Assembly (NCBI RefSeq): GCF_004210375.1
Contig: NC_134834.1
Span: 37,848,264 to 37,912,263 of the forward strand
Direction: 5' to 3'
From: Tachypleus tridentatus
Lineage: Eukaryota > Arthropoda > Merostomata > Xiphosura > Limulidae
DNA length: 64,000 bases
Positions 46,748 to 61,100 of the stretch are shown piece by piece. The stretch's first letter is position 1; every line of letters begins with the position of its first letter. Under the pieces are notes generated by a model, which saw nothing but the letters and a program-made list of their open reading frames with translations, was not told the DNA's origin and ran no database searches. Made by a program: the position numbers and the translations under genes.

Positions 46748-48670
46748 CATTCAGAAAGAAGGAATTAGTGTTCACCCTGTGTACTCTGATTTAATTTAGA
46801 TGTTCATAATTGTTTTCCCATAGTCTTCCTGTGAGTTGCTGTTTTGTGGTGTGATGAAAGGTTGGAAATATTAATCTGAGTAGTAGGAATAATATATGCT
46901 AAGTTTAGAAGTTTACTCTATATTCAGACGTGTTCTTTGATTTCCAGGATTTTTATTTGGTTAGCAATTATAAATTTATACATTGATTAACCTGATGATG
47001 TTTTATTAAGAGAAATAATCAGTATCCAGTGAAAATTCTTCAGTATATTAGCTTTCAGCTTTATTAAGAGATAAGCACCCTACTGGGCTTGGGCTTGTGT
47101 CTACCTCTTGATAAAGCTGTAGGGTGAAATGTTGAGGAGTTAAAGAATTTTCACTGGGTACTGGTTGTTTCACTACATGAAACATGTTAACAAACTGGGT
47201 TGCACTATGCTGCCTGAATTCTTCCCGATATCTATGCAAAGCTAATTTAAAGTATTTTTAAAAATTTGATAGAGAGTTGCATAGATTTGAAGGGACAGGA
47301 TTAAAAAACATTTATTTTTGAGGTAGCTTATATGAACCAAATGACATTTTGTTACCTTGTTTTTTATTTTGTCCTTTGGTGTTTTGGTTGGTTATTTTGA
47401 TGAGTAAGTGAGTGACTTTAATAGGCTTTGTATGTTTGTACCATTGGTTTGTTATTAATTATACAAAAATTGTTATATTAAAACAATTTTGAAGCTTCAC
47501 TAGCCATGTAAATATGTGTGATCATGCCCTATTTGATAATCATATATCTTAATAACAGTCCTGCAGTGTTCTTTTCAAGGCAAAAGGCTTTATTGTAAGG
47601 TTTTTTTGCCCAAAGCATGTCACATCTTCCTGTAGAAAAATCATAATCCATTTCACATACAAGAACAACTATTTCCCAGTGCCCATTTCAAGATTATGTA
47701 CGATGAAGAAATACGAAGATGCCATGTCTGGCAGCTTGACTGATATGCCTGCACATGGAATAGCATAAATTTTCATTCTCCAGTTTCTTGAAGTATGCAA
47801 TGGTTAAACAGGAGAAATTACTAGAAGTCTTATCTTGGTGAACCCATACTTTATTGTCCTCATTTCCAGAAGGATATCTTTATATATTATGTTGAATGCT
47901 GTTTCCTAGGGCATATGCATGGCTTTTGTCTCTGATCAGGTGTTTGATTATTCTCATTTATTACAAAATGTTGCATTTTGCTTAATGCAGTTGGAATATA
48001 ACTTGTTGTAGGTTTCTTAATGGATGGTCATATTATCTCAAATTGAATCACACTCCATTTTTTTCCAGTGCTAATAAGTGTATCCTCATATGGAAATTTT
48101 AAATCCTTGATCTGAATACATTTTATGGCCTAAGTTTAGGAATATCTTGCATTGGAAATATATATCCTCTCAAAAGTGGTTAATTTCTGGTGGTATCACT
48201 CTACCTGTGAAAAAGCCAAACAATGTTCAGATGTAATTCTGATACATTATATTCCACAATTACTGTGTATTGGCTGTGTTTTTTGCATGGCTTGCTGATT
48301 TGTATAATCAAAATCATTTTTATATAATACGCTGAACCTTTTGCATAGGAAGATTTTTACCAGTAATTATATGATATGATAGTTTAATTATATATCATAA
48401 ATCATGTGTTATATCTTTTTTTAAAGTTTTATGCAAATGCCTATATCTTGGTCACATAATTAGGAAATTAATTCATTTAATTCAGAAAGAAGGGATTAGT
48501 GTTTGGCCTGTGTACTCTGATTTGATTCTTATATATTACAAGATGTTGTATTTTGCTTATTGTAGTTGGGATACAACTTGTTGCAGGTCTTTTAGTGGAT
48601 GGTCATGTTATCTTAAATTGATCCACACTCCCTTGTTTACCAATGCTATTAAGTATATCCCCATCTGATT
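46748..48670 (+). repeat. Locally duplicated segments
   Basis: 46748-46800 (CAGAAAGAAGGAATTAGTGT, CTGTGTACTCTGATTTAATT) recurs at 48482-48530. 47925-48095 (TTGCATTTTGCTTAATGCAG, TGGATGGTCATATTATCTCA) recurs at 48516-48670. Divergence is roughly 15-20 percent by eye. Confidence 0.7.
47020..47170. repeat. Imperfect inverted repeat
   Basis: CAGTATCCAGTGAAAATTCTT at 47021-47041 is the near reverse complement of AAGAATTTTCACTGGGTACTG at 47143-47163, with related sequence inside (AGCTTTATT / AAGCTG). Possibly a transposon end pair. Confidence 0.5.
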
Positions 48671-48778
48671 ATATAATGGTTTTTTATTAGCTTACCTCAT
48701 AATAGGTGTGCATGCAAGGAAGTGGTATTGATACAGGAAATTCAAGTACAATAAATGTTTTGTTGTTTTATTAACATG

Positions 48779-48809
48779 GGTGTGTGTGTGTGTGTATATA
48801 TATATATAA
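48779..48809. repeat. (TG)n(TA)n microsatellite
   Basis: (TG) run followed directly by a (TA) run. Confidence 0.9.
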
Positions 48810-49164
48810 TAACCATTAGCCTTAACTCTTTTACTGTTTAATTTTTTAGGTTCATTTTAAGATACAGAGTAAAAGAACGAACGTGAACAAGTAATGAAAT
48901 ACTGAAATATACTGGTTAACTGTTAGAAGTTCAAAGGGAAATACCTTTTCTTCAAAAAGGTACAAAATTGCAAAAAACAGAGCATTGCTCTAGTAATTTC
49001 AGAGGGACATGTATGTACCCATGGCAGAAAGAAAGTTAAGAATACTTGAGAGGTTTGAAAACTGCTGTAATGGAAAAATTAATATAGATATACATATTTT
49101 TGTTTGAAATTTGAATATTTAGGATGAATGTGGTAATACATTAGTCATTATCATTATTTTTCAG

Positions 49165-52100
49165 AAAACTGTTGTCAGTGTTAATTGAATTCAGGATCCT
49201 TCACTATGACTAATGATGGACTTTTAAATGGGGTTTCACTGAAATGGGATCCCAAAAACCTGGAAATATGTACTCGTTCAGTTGAAAAAACCTTAGAGCC
49301 TTTAGTGATTCAGGTATTTGTTCATACATGTATCTTCTAACATCTTATTTAATTTATTCAAATATTTCATATAGTTTTATTTCAAAAATTGATATAAATG
49401 AGAATTATACTAGATCAGTTATAGGGCATTAAAACAAATAACTGCCTTAACAGAAAGTTTGATACAATTCTGTTTGAACCAAAACAAAGCAAATTGATAT
49501 GATGAAATTCAGACAACTTGTGCTAACTTAGACTCACACTAATTAGTATCTTGGGATGACAGTATGTGTGATATATTCTAGATGATTGTATTGGTGTGGA
49601 TATTCTAAACTCACATTAACACAAAAGTATAACATATACTTTTGTTGCTAAGTAATATGACATAAAAGCCATTAGTGGAATGCATTGTTATCAAAATGCT
49701 CTGTATCTTCTACATATTAAAAGTTGTTTTATAAGGAACCAATTATTTCTACGTGGTTTATCACTAGCTCGCCTCATTAAAGATGATACATATGCATGCA
49801 TGCATGTAAATGCCTAGCTGTGATTTGTATGTATAACATAAGTAATCATTTCTTTTCTATGTGATGTTTGTAAGCTTGATTCATTAAAAAGATATGCACT
49901 TACCCTTGCACATGCATGAATAATAATACCCAGGTGCATGCTCTCAGGGTCCACTTAGTATGAGTGGAAAACTACAGGTTTTTATTATCTCTTCTTGTGG
50001 AGCTATGGTAGTTAAACTTCTTTTCTATGTGGTTTTTCATTAGCTTACTTCATAAAAGGTGTGCATGCAAACACACACACACACATACATGGATAAGTAA
50101 TAATACCCAGATGCATACCCTCAGGACTCACAGTGTGGATGCAAAATTTCATGTTTTTAGATCCTTTCTTCTTGAAACTAGAGTAGTCACACACACAAAC
50201 ACACACACAGATATGCTTATTTATTGTTACAGATATATTGTATAGATAACATAATATTTTAAACAGCGTTTCTGCATGTAGTTTTAGAATTTTATGTATG
50301 TTCATTCAAAATACCCATAATGATAATTTTAACAAGTATTTTTCTTTTGCTGGTTTTAAACAGAGGCTTCTATTTTGTTTCATTAACAACAATTTTACTG
50401 TAGTGAACCATTTGAATAGTAATTCTATTCAATTTTTCCCAAAATTAACTGGGATTTTGCTGATGTTTCAGCTTTCTTTACAAATTTTCAGTCACAATGT
50501 TAGTCTTTTAATCTTACAATAGAGGAAGAGACTTGTAAATAATTATCATTCATACCATTGGAATGCTAGTTCTAAAATACATGAAGTTGCATTTTTTCTT
50601 TACAGTGATACATATGACTTTTATACTATACTGAATTTTGCTGAAATCTCAAATTCACTGACTTCACCAAATCAGTCAAACAGAGTAGAAAGTTACTGAT
50701 AGGCACCATAAATGATGTAACCATCTAATATTGCTAGGTTAAACTTGTAACTTTGTGAATAATAATAAAATATAAGCTTCTTTTGTTTTATAACTTTTTA
50801 AGCAATAATGAAAATTTTATATTGATAATATAAGTTTATTAATTTTAAGTTTTGTTCTGTAGTTGAGAAAGAGTAGCTGTAAAAATGCCTTTTTTTGTCA
50901 TAAACAAGAAACAGAAGACTATCAAATGATCAGTTATTTGTGTAAGACAAACTAAAGATTTGTTTCAATGCTTAGGTTACAACATTAGTCAATACTGAAG
51001 GACCTTCCAAGAAGAAGAAAGGTCGTTCCAAGCGGGCTCATGTTTTAGTAGCTGCAGTTGAGAAAGCAAATGAAAATTTTATCCAGCAAGGACAAGATAT
51101 TGCTTGTGAAAATCCTGATATCCAACATGAAATGCTATCTGCTGTTGAAGAAGTACAGAAAACAGGTAATATCAGTTTATTTTTCTTTACTGTAAAAAGT
51201 TAAATTGTTGTTGTTGTAGAACTTTTAACAACCAATAAAATTTAAGTAAAAATAAACTGATGGTATAACTTAGGTTTTCATTAGATAAAATTTAAATTGG
51301 TTTTCTTTATTAAGTTAAGCATATTATTTTAAACACTTTAAATTGCTGAGAAAATCTTGAAAAAACAGTGGTAAAGAATAACCTTATAACAACATTTTAT
51401 ATCTGAGTACATAGAAAAGTATAATTTAGAAAGAAATATGTTTTATCAGTATGTTTAGAAAGTACATCTTGTTCATTTTTTTTCTACATATGAACAAATA
51501 AAACCAGTGTAAATGATATAAAGTTAAGCTTCACACCAACAATATTTTTTGTATATTATAAAAACATATAAAATTGAGGGATAGTCTATTTCCTGACAAA
51601 CATACATGATTTTCTGTAGTGATGACCAAAGCTTCTAGTAAAAAACTGCTTACAAAATGCATGTGTAAATGTACACACTACATGAAAAATTGCAAAAAAC
51701 GTACAAAACAAGCAGGGCTAAAGCACAAGATTGATAAAAAAAAAGACTCAAACAAAAGATTACAAAATATTATATTTTGACTTGCAAGGGCTATTAGCTT
51801 ACCCTTTCACTATGAATATTTGCACACATTAAGTATTTTGCACTATAGCTTTTGATACAGCATGTGCATCTTCACAAAATTTGGTGATTTTAGTAAAGAT
51901 TACAAATATTTTGTATGCAAACAATCAGATTTTTTAATGAAATATTTTTACTAAAGATTTGTTTGTGAAAATGTTTTTTTTTGTTACTAGTCTGAGTGCA
52001 AAGTGATTTCATATTGTGATTAAAAACTATTCTTCAACCCAAAAATTTCAAATATCATATATTTAATCTCTAAAACCTTGTAAATACATATTTACAAATT

Positions 52101-55100
52101 GAAATATGATCATATACTACAAAATTATAGTCCACTAAAGCACAGCCAAAATTGGATACTGGATATGTAACACGAGTGCCTGTGCGACACATCAATGCAA
52201 GTTATGTCGCACAGGCACTCGTGTTACATATCCAGTATCCAATTTTGGCTGTGCTTTAGTGGACTATAATTTTGTAGTATATGATCATATTTCAATTATT
52301 ATACATTATATATATGTATATAGGTAATTACTATTTAAAAATAATTTATGAAATTTATTTTTTTTAAAATATAGAACAATAAATCAAGAAGTAAAGCAAA
52401 TGGATATCTCTTCTCACTACAGTCTTTGTATTCAGTTGTTGCTGGACGTAGGTTACTAAGCCTTTTAAAATTTTGCACATTGAGGATATCAAGTAAATAT
52501 TTTTTTAGGTTTTATATGTATACATATACAGTTGAATAACCAAAAAGTCATAGATAACTACACCGATACCATAGAATTCCAGTATAATTTATTAAGCTTA
52601 GCAACTAAGATGTATTTAGATTTTAAAACATAAATTCTAGTATAATTTATTAAGCTTAGCAACTAAGACGTATTTAGATTTTAAAACATATGAAGCTTTG
52701 AGTAGAATAAAGGCACAACCTACTTCCTTGAAATCTTTGATCAAAATATAATGGTAGTCTTTTAACAGGTTAAATTGGCTGAGGAAACCACTCTGGGGAC
52801 ATTCTAAGCTGTTTATTGGTTATTCACATGTCATATATTGAAGTAAGGGATCATTTACAAAAGTGGAAAGAGGTGAATGGGACCATTGTGTTTGATTCAG
52901 TACATAAACCATATCTTAGCAATATAAAAAGATACAAGGTTCTTATTTTATATTCTAGCTTAGTAATATTCATAATGTGAGTTACTAATTTCTCCAAACT
53001 ATAGATTTAGTATCTAATTTTAAACAGTGCTGCACTGAACATATTACATGACTCACTAAAATCTATATTTAGATGTTTTTTTAATATATAGTTCTAAATT
53101 AACAAATTAACTTGTACAAAATATAAAAGTTTGAATTATAATCTATAATTTGATTCCAAACGTACTGACAAAAACTCATAAAATAATAGTTCAATAAAAT
53201 TTTGAATGCAAGTCGTCATACAAGATGATGTGGCCTTTGACCCATGACTCAGTGCGAAAACTTGGGTTTGTTCATTTGAACATAAATACATATCAGTAAA
53301 TATGATGAGCAACATATACTAGCTATTAGCTTTTGTAATCACTTAAGCCTAAAACAACAACAGCTAATGAATATAGAAATATTTACCTTATAATTCCATT
53401 TATTAACAGAAATATAGAACTAATTGCATTAAAATCTGTAGTCAAAGACACTTTTATACAACACTTTAATACTTGTAAAATACATCTACACTTTAATTCC
53501 TTTGGAAACTGATTAAGGTAATAATGAACAATTTTAGTGCATTGACTTTAATTAATTAATTTACATTAATTTTTGCAAATTACTCTCTTTGCAATATTTA
53601 CAATTGTTGTGAATTTTGAAGTTTTATTATTACAATTGAACTTTATCAAAGCTTATCACATTTATTCAAACTTTATTTTTAACAGGACACTTAATTTTAT
53701 TTATTGCTTTCTGCTCATTGCTGCGTAATATGTTATGACGGATGTTAAAGTTGTAATTGTGTTAAACATAGATTTTTAAATATGTTAAAAATATTGAAGC
53801 TTGTAGCCTGCATTATGTCTGCATTTTCTGTTCTGAATAATTCTAGATGATTTTTGATTATTCTGGAATGTTCTAGCATTCATCTTGGTCTTGACATGCA
53901 AGAGCTAACCATCAACCATCCCTCAATAAAAAAAAAATCTCTACATCAGTTTCATGAAGAACTTGTCAAAAACAGTCTCACTTGTAGTTTTTTAGACAGC
54001 AAGCTCTTTAATGATCTTACAGGGCAATTAAAAGTGAATTGTCTTGAGCAGGAGCAAATACACTCCTAGGTGTTGCAAAGTTAATTTATAGTACTGAAGA
54101 GGCCCAAGCTTCTGATGTGGCATATCTACTGGAAGAGTGGGAATTCATTGATTCTGTAAAGGCAGTTTGCTTTCACACATCAACAAACAACACTGGTCAC
54201 AGGAATGGAACATGTGTACTGAAAGAACAAATATTAAACAGAGGAAGTTAAGGACAGTGTCATTGAGTTTTCTACATCACAACTTCAGGTCAGCCAACCT
54301 AGAAATAAGTATCAAGGGTTTCTTGAACTAGCAATAACTTTTCATGGTGGCATTCTTCGTTGGGGAATACAATTTATAATAGCTATGGCACTGTATCATG
54401 CATTGTGAATGGTCAAGTATTAATTTCACTGGCCTTGAAGAAAAAGAACTTCATGGCATCTGCATCTAGGAGAGTTATGATATATTTTACCTGCTCTTTT
54501 AATTTTTGGAGCTATGCTCCTGAAGTTTCTGGTAGCCATAATCATGACTACTATTATCGTGGCAGCAGAATTAACAACCACTTTCAATGGGTCAAAACCA
54601 CAATTCTTGGCTCATGAAGTAACAACTCTGGTCCATCACGTGTTGTCAAATTTCATGCAGTAATCAGAGTAAACTGATGATATGCCTCACATAGTTTTCA
54701 GTAATCGTTTAATTGTTGATTTAGACAATCTATTTCTCTCTTCTGAATTTGTTTCTTAGTTCCATGTAGTTTTGGGGGGCTTGACCAGAACTCTCTCATC
54801 ACTGATGGATTTATTATTCAATTATGTTCTGTACTTATTTCCTGTTTCCCACAGTTGATCCCTACCCTTCTAAGGGATGAGCCTTTAAGTTATTTAATGT
54901 TTCCTCTTCTTGTGAATATTGAGGTTAATGCAAGCTATTTCTTTTGGGAGGGATTTGCATTTGGGGTCAATATGGCTTGATTCCTGCATACTGTGGATGA
55001 TCATGCTTTTTTTTTTAAATTGTTCCAACTTTCCTTTTATAGACTTACAGCATTTAGTGTCATTTCTTGCTTGGTAGGGATCATACCTTTATAATTCAGT

Positions 55101-58100
55101 CAAATAGTCCTGTATTCATCTAACTCTAACCACCCTTTAGGATCAGGGTTTGTTGAGGCGGAATCCTTCAATTTGCTCATGTTTAGATATCCTTGAGATG
55201 AGATCTATGGGATCTGAATACTCGTTCAGTACATTTATCCTCTACTTCCACTCACCTCTGCTGTTGTCTCATAATCACATTCCCTTACCACCTTTATGAC
55301 TGTTCTAATCTTACCAACCTCCTCACACATGTTGCTCCCTTCCATGATTTCCAAGTCAGTTTGTTTTTCAGTGAAATCCTTACCTCTCCCATGATATTTT
55401 TCCCATAACCCTTCTGGGTTGAATTCACCAATTTTTTCTCCTGGAGTTTTTTTCTTTGTCCTGATGATTGTTACCTTTTTTCATGTTTTTTTCTCATTAG
55501 ATTTATCACCTTATCATGTCTCTTGATGCACATTTTGAGGGATATTATCAATACTAGGACTGTTTGTCTTGTCAGTGGTAGTAAGTACTCTAATTAATTT
55601 TTTATTTTTCTTTGTAGGAGGCTTTATTGCATATTTGGGTCCCATTTTGTAGTATGTATTGTAAACTAGCTAATTTTAATCTTAACACTTTCCTAAACTG
55701 AAAATGTATTTCCAATAGGTACTTACTTCCTCTCACATTTCCCACTTTTTCTCTCCACTTCTAGTGCAATTTGCTTTGGTTAGTTATTACTAATCTTGAA
55801 GTGATTAGCACTATATAACTGTAGAGAATGCTAGTTACAGTAGGGTAGTGTTGCACTCCTGTTGGTGGAGCGCTTTTGCATGAATATTTGCATGTTAGTA
55901 TGCAGTAATAAATTGGAGTACCAAGTGAAAAGTTGCATCATATAGAGGGCAGTACAAATCAAGAAGCTCTTTGTGAGGGAAGTAAATATCTATTGAAAAT
56001 ACATTTGTTAGTTAAAGAAAATGTTAACTTTCAAAATCTGCATGTAAAAACAGTTTTGTACACTTATAGTATCTCAGTGAGGAACTCATTGGTTTATCAT
56101 TTCTTGTTCAGCTGTATCTGCAGAGACAAAATAAGCAATAGTAAAGGAATTATAAAAAAACAAAACATGGATGAACCTGAAAAACATATCCAGAGACATC
56201 TGCAGAAACAAAATAAGCAATAGTAAAGGAATTATAAAAGAACAAAATATAGATGAAGCTGAAAAACATATCCAGGTGAATATCTCCCTTCACACTGGTG
56301 GAACTCAAACTGGCCCTTCATTGGTCTGGCAGTACCTCGGTCGGACCTGATGACTTGCTGCACCATCTGTCTCTTGCTATTCTTTTGATTGTTTTTAACT
56401 GGATTTGGTAGGAGAATGTTCTTCCTGATGCCTGGTACCAGGCTATTGTACTTCCTTTTTCTAAGCCTGGGAAGGATCCCAAGATTCCTTGAAACTATTG
56501 TCCAATTGCTTTGACAAGCTGTCTCTGTAAGACCTTAGAGAGGAGGGTTAATGCTCGTCTTGTTTGGTTCCTCGAATCAAACAATCTCCTCTCGCTCACC
56601 CAGTGTGGGTTCCGACGACAGCACTCCACCATGGACCACCTGATTTGACTTGAAACGTTAATCAGAGAAGCCCTTCTCAAATGACAACATCTAGTATCAA
56701 TATTCCTTGACATTGAGAAGGCTTATGACACAGAATGGAGGTATGGCATTTTGTGAGACCTCCATTTATATGGGTAAAATGACCATTTGCACATTTTTAT
56801 TAAAAAAAAATTTTAATGGACAAGCAATTCCAAGTTCATTGGGTTTGGCACTTTCCTGTTCTTTTCTACGGGTGCTTGGAGTCCCTCAGGGCTGTTTTGA
56901 GTGTCACATTTTTCATTATAAAGATTAATGCCATCACTGAACAACTCACTCTTACTGCTGCAAATAGGCTATATGTCGACAACTTTCACATCTCATGAAA
57001 GTCGTGAGATATATTGAGTGGCAGCTAACGACTGCCCTCAATCGTTTACTGAAGTGGACCACAGCAGACGGCTTTAACTTCTAAAACAGTTCTAAAAGCT
57101 CTAAAACCGTCTGCATGCACATTTGCTGCCAATGGAGTATTCTCCCTGATCCTGAACTCCGTATCGGTGAAGTTGTACTATCTGTGGTCCCTGAGACAAT
57201 GTTCTTAGGACTTATCTTTGACCATAAGCTGATCTTTATACCACACATCAAGCAGCTACAGGTCAAATGTACAAGAGCACTGAACATCCTCTGTGTCCTC
57301 TGTTCCACCACTTGGGGACTGGATCGATGTCCTATGATAAAGATATATCATGCTGTTATTCAATCGAAACTCGAATATGAATCACTGGTGTATGATCCTA
57401 CCAGGACATTGGCCTTAAAGATGCTGAACCCAATTCATCATCAAGGACTTTGGCTCTGCAGTGGGGCTTTCCACACTTCCCAGTTCAGAGTTTATACATA
57501 GAGTCTCATGAACCTTCTTTGCACCTCTGCCATTTGCAACTGTCTTTACTATATGCTTCAAACTTAATTCCTTAACAGAACATCCCATCTGGGTTTGTGT
57601 TTTCCTTCCTCAGTGGGCCATACTTTCTCAGAACAGACAATCTGCCATTGCTCCTTTTGGCCTTTGTATCCAGGTGCAGTTGAATGAATTGGGTCTGTCC
57701 ATGGATAACATTGCTGTATCCACTGGTCAGCCCATCTCACCTTGGCTTTTTACAGTTCTCAAATGTGACCTATCTTTAAGTCATCTGAGAAAAGCAGACA
57801 CACCCAATTGGAAATACTGTCTGTTATTTGCTGAACATCTTTCAAACCATCCTTCCATTCCTATTTATACAGGTGGTTCAAAATCAGGTACCTGTGTGGG
57901 CTCTGCCATGGTTTGTTGTGGTTCAGTGATTGCACGCAGAATCCCCTCTACTTCTGTATTCACTGCTGAACTGTATGCCATTTCTCTTGCCCTGGATTAC
58001 ATAGAAGCTAATCAGTACTCAATATCTCTTAGATATCTACTGGCCCTGGAATTGCTTCACGTTAGTTCTTGCCGGTATTCAAAACTGACTGGCCCTTTTT

Positions 58101-61100
58101 TTCTCTTTAACATCTTCTTCTATTCAGTTTTTCTGGATACTGGGCCTAATTGGTATTTGCACGAAGGAGTTTGCTGACACCACAGCTAAACCTATCTGCT
58201 CTGGCACTATCACTGCTGTGCCTATTCCATGCATGGACTATGGTCCTGTATTCAAGGCTCGGCTCTGTGCCAGCTGGCAGTCAATTTGGAGTGAGCAACG
58301 TGAAAACAAGCTTTTCCAGATAAAACCGTATATTGGACTTTGGCCGTCTTGCTTCCATAAGGATCAGAAAGAGGAAGTTGTTCTAACTACACTAGCATTG
58401 GTCACAATTTTTAACTCATCATTTTTTTATCTGGAACTGATGCACCAATGTTTAGTCTGTGTAACACTCAGTTAACAATAAGCCACATTTTACTTTCTTG
58501 CTGTCATTATGACTTTCGACGTGGCACCATTTTAAACATGCAGAGATGCCAACCATTACGATTTGAGCGTAATCATTACGATTTTGGTGTATATATTACG
58601 ACTATATGCTCATACAGACAAATATTACGACTTGTTGCAACTCCTAAATTATTATATATTATATAGGCCTATACAATAAAGTGATAAATTGTTCCCCAAG
58701 GCTTGAAAGGGGTGAAAAGAAAATTTCTAGTGAGATACAAATAACTTTTGATAATAAATAAAAGACATAGTCCGAATGGCTACTTGCAATAATCATGTTT
58801 GTGCTTGAAATAATAAAAAAATATTTGTATCTCCGACGTCTACCAATAGTTTGAGTGTGGTGCTTCTCCATACTGGGTACGTGGGGGAATCCATAGTTAC
58901 GTCATCAGTGCTTGTCAGCCAATCAGTGCTCATGTAGATGGGTATTTCTCGTTTTCTAAGCAGCATAGAAACACCAATGCTATTGTTTACAAAATGGAAA
59001 AAAAGAGGCCTCGTTTACCAGATTGTCTTGTTTCTGGCAAATCTAAAAGGACTAAAACTGTGAATCAAAAATTTAGGAAAGAGTATAGTGCAAAATATGC
59101 GGTAATTGCATTAAAAGTCAGTGACAGTCATGCATTTTGTACAGTTTGTCACATTGATTTTTCTGTGGCACATGGCGGGATAAACGATTGTTTCAAACAT
59201 ACAAAACTGGCATCTCACCAACAAAAGGTTGAGGCAAAGACAAAAATGATGCAGATAATGACATTTATGAATAAGAATTCAGAATATGAAAAATAATTTC
59301 AAAGAATGTTTTTTAATTTATTTATTAAATACACAAAACACAGTCATAAATGAGCAATCTATAGCAGTAATAAATAATAATAGTTATAATAATAATAATA
59401 TAATAATAAACAGCTTAGAGACATTGGTTAGGTCTAGTAGCTGCAAAAGATAAAGGGCTCTGTCTGCAATCATTACACTTAGTCATATTCCATCTTTACT
59501 CTCAACTGGACCCAGATAGACTTCTGTGTCTGGTCAGGGTTCTGCATTGTTATAATGCATTTACTGCTACCCTCCAGGATACAAGCAACTACCTTTTCAT
59601 CACATAGAAATCATCCTCACCTGTTTGATTTGCTCCTTTTATACTTTGTTCCATGATTCCTCCTGTCAACTTTGACATGTCACATTTTCCCTTGCTTCTT
59701 GTCTTCATTGTCCATTGGAGGAGATTCTACAATTTGGCATGTGAACCAATCCCAGTACATTCATCTCCCTCTGTTGTCTTCATATTGAACTTTTCTATGC
59801 ATTGGGATTTTGTTTTCCACCTGTGACTTTAGTGTGACTGTAACTAGAATCCTTCAGAATCCTTTCTTTCCCTTTTTCTCACTGGATTTCACTCTGTGGC
59901 AAGTAGTGCTTGACCAGGTATTCTTTAACTGTAAACCTGCACTGTAAGCCTTGTTGAATCATACTCTTTTGTCCATGGCTTTGTGCACTCACCTTCAAGA
60001 TGAGGTGTTCCACGAAATCACTTGACAGTTATTTATTTTGTAATAATTGCTTCATAAACATGCCCATTCTGGACCATATCACCTGTGGATTATATGGGTA
60101 AAGCAGAATGGGATTGTTGCCATGCAGTGAGTGAATAACTCTCTATGGTCTTCTTTTCAAAGCAGGGTTTTGTTGCCACCTATAGCACTGTTGCTGGTGA
60201 TGATGTTCCTCTGGTCTCTCCACTGCACTGTCACCCTCCTTCCTCAAGTGGAGTATTGGAGTCCTTACCACTTTTTAGTTCCAAGCTGCTGGGGTGGTTG
60301 ACTACAGAGGTACTCTCCTGAATGATTTCTATAAAAAACTTATTAGAACCATTTAATCAGTTGAGAGTAGAGTGGTAGTATTGTGTAGGTGTGGATGTAA
60401 TGTGGCCTCCACAGGAGTTGACTTCTTACCATGTTGGTTGACATGACCTCCTGATCACATTTACTCAACTATTGGAGTTGAGTCATCACCTTAATAGATA
60501 ACATGACCACCTTAAGCCATTTACACTACCATGGAGAGAGCTGTCACTTACCTAGTTTATGTGGCCTCTTAAGAAAATTTACACAAACATAGGAGTTAAG
60601 TCATCATCATTCAAGATGATTCAGCTATCACCATCCTGGGTGGCATGGCCTCCTTTTGTACATATACACTGCAGTTGAGCTGTTGCAATTACAGTTCACC
60701 CCTTTGGATAGGAGCCCTCATCCTACCTTTGTGAGGAAGTCAGTTCCCAGCACTGAGGTTGTGGATTCAAGTGAACTAGTCACCATAAATCCTCACACAA
60801 GTTCTTATTGTCTATGTTCCTCCTCCAGTTGCTCCATCTGTGTCTTGAGTCACATAGATGATGCATGAGATTGGTCTGGCTTAATCATTGACTATCCCAT
60901 GTTCTCTTTTTAAGGAGGTGTTATTACCTTTGAATGCTCCTGGCATGTATCATAGTTTGGGAAAGTTGATTACATGAGATAGACATCTTTTTGATACCAA
61001 ATTGCAATTCCTAAATCAATAGATTAGTGAAGATCCTCATAGCATCTCCAGGAATTAATGCTTCCCAATTCGTGGGTCTGAGATGAAAACATTATGATCC

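Noticed and set aside
48840-49164. 5' non-coding exon and promoter of alpha-catenin immediately upstream
   Set aside because: A good acceptor at 49164 means the leader continues further upstream; no core promoter could be placed.
50027-50305. His/Thr- and Cys/Val-rich ORFs on both strands
   Set aside because: Translations of CA/TG microsatellites.
58555-58630. CRISPR-like or satellite array of ATTACGA
   Set aside because: Only four short motifs with unequal spacing, better explained as hAT subterminal repeats.
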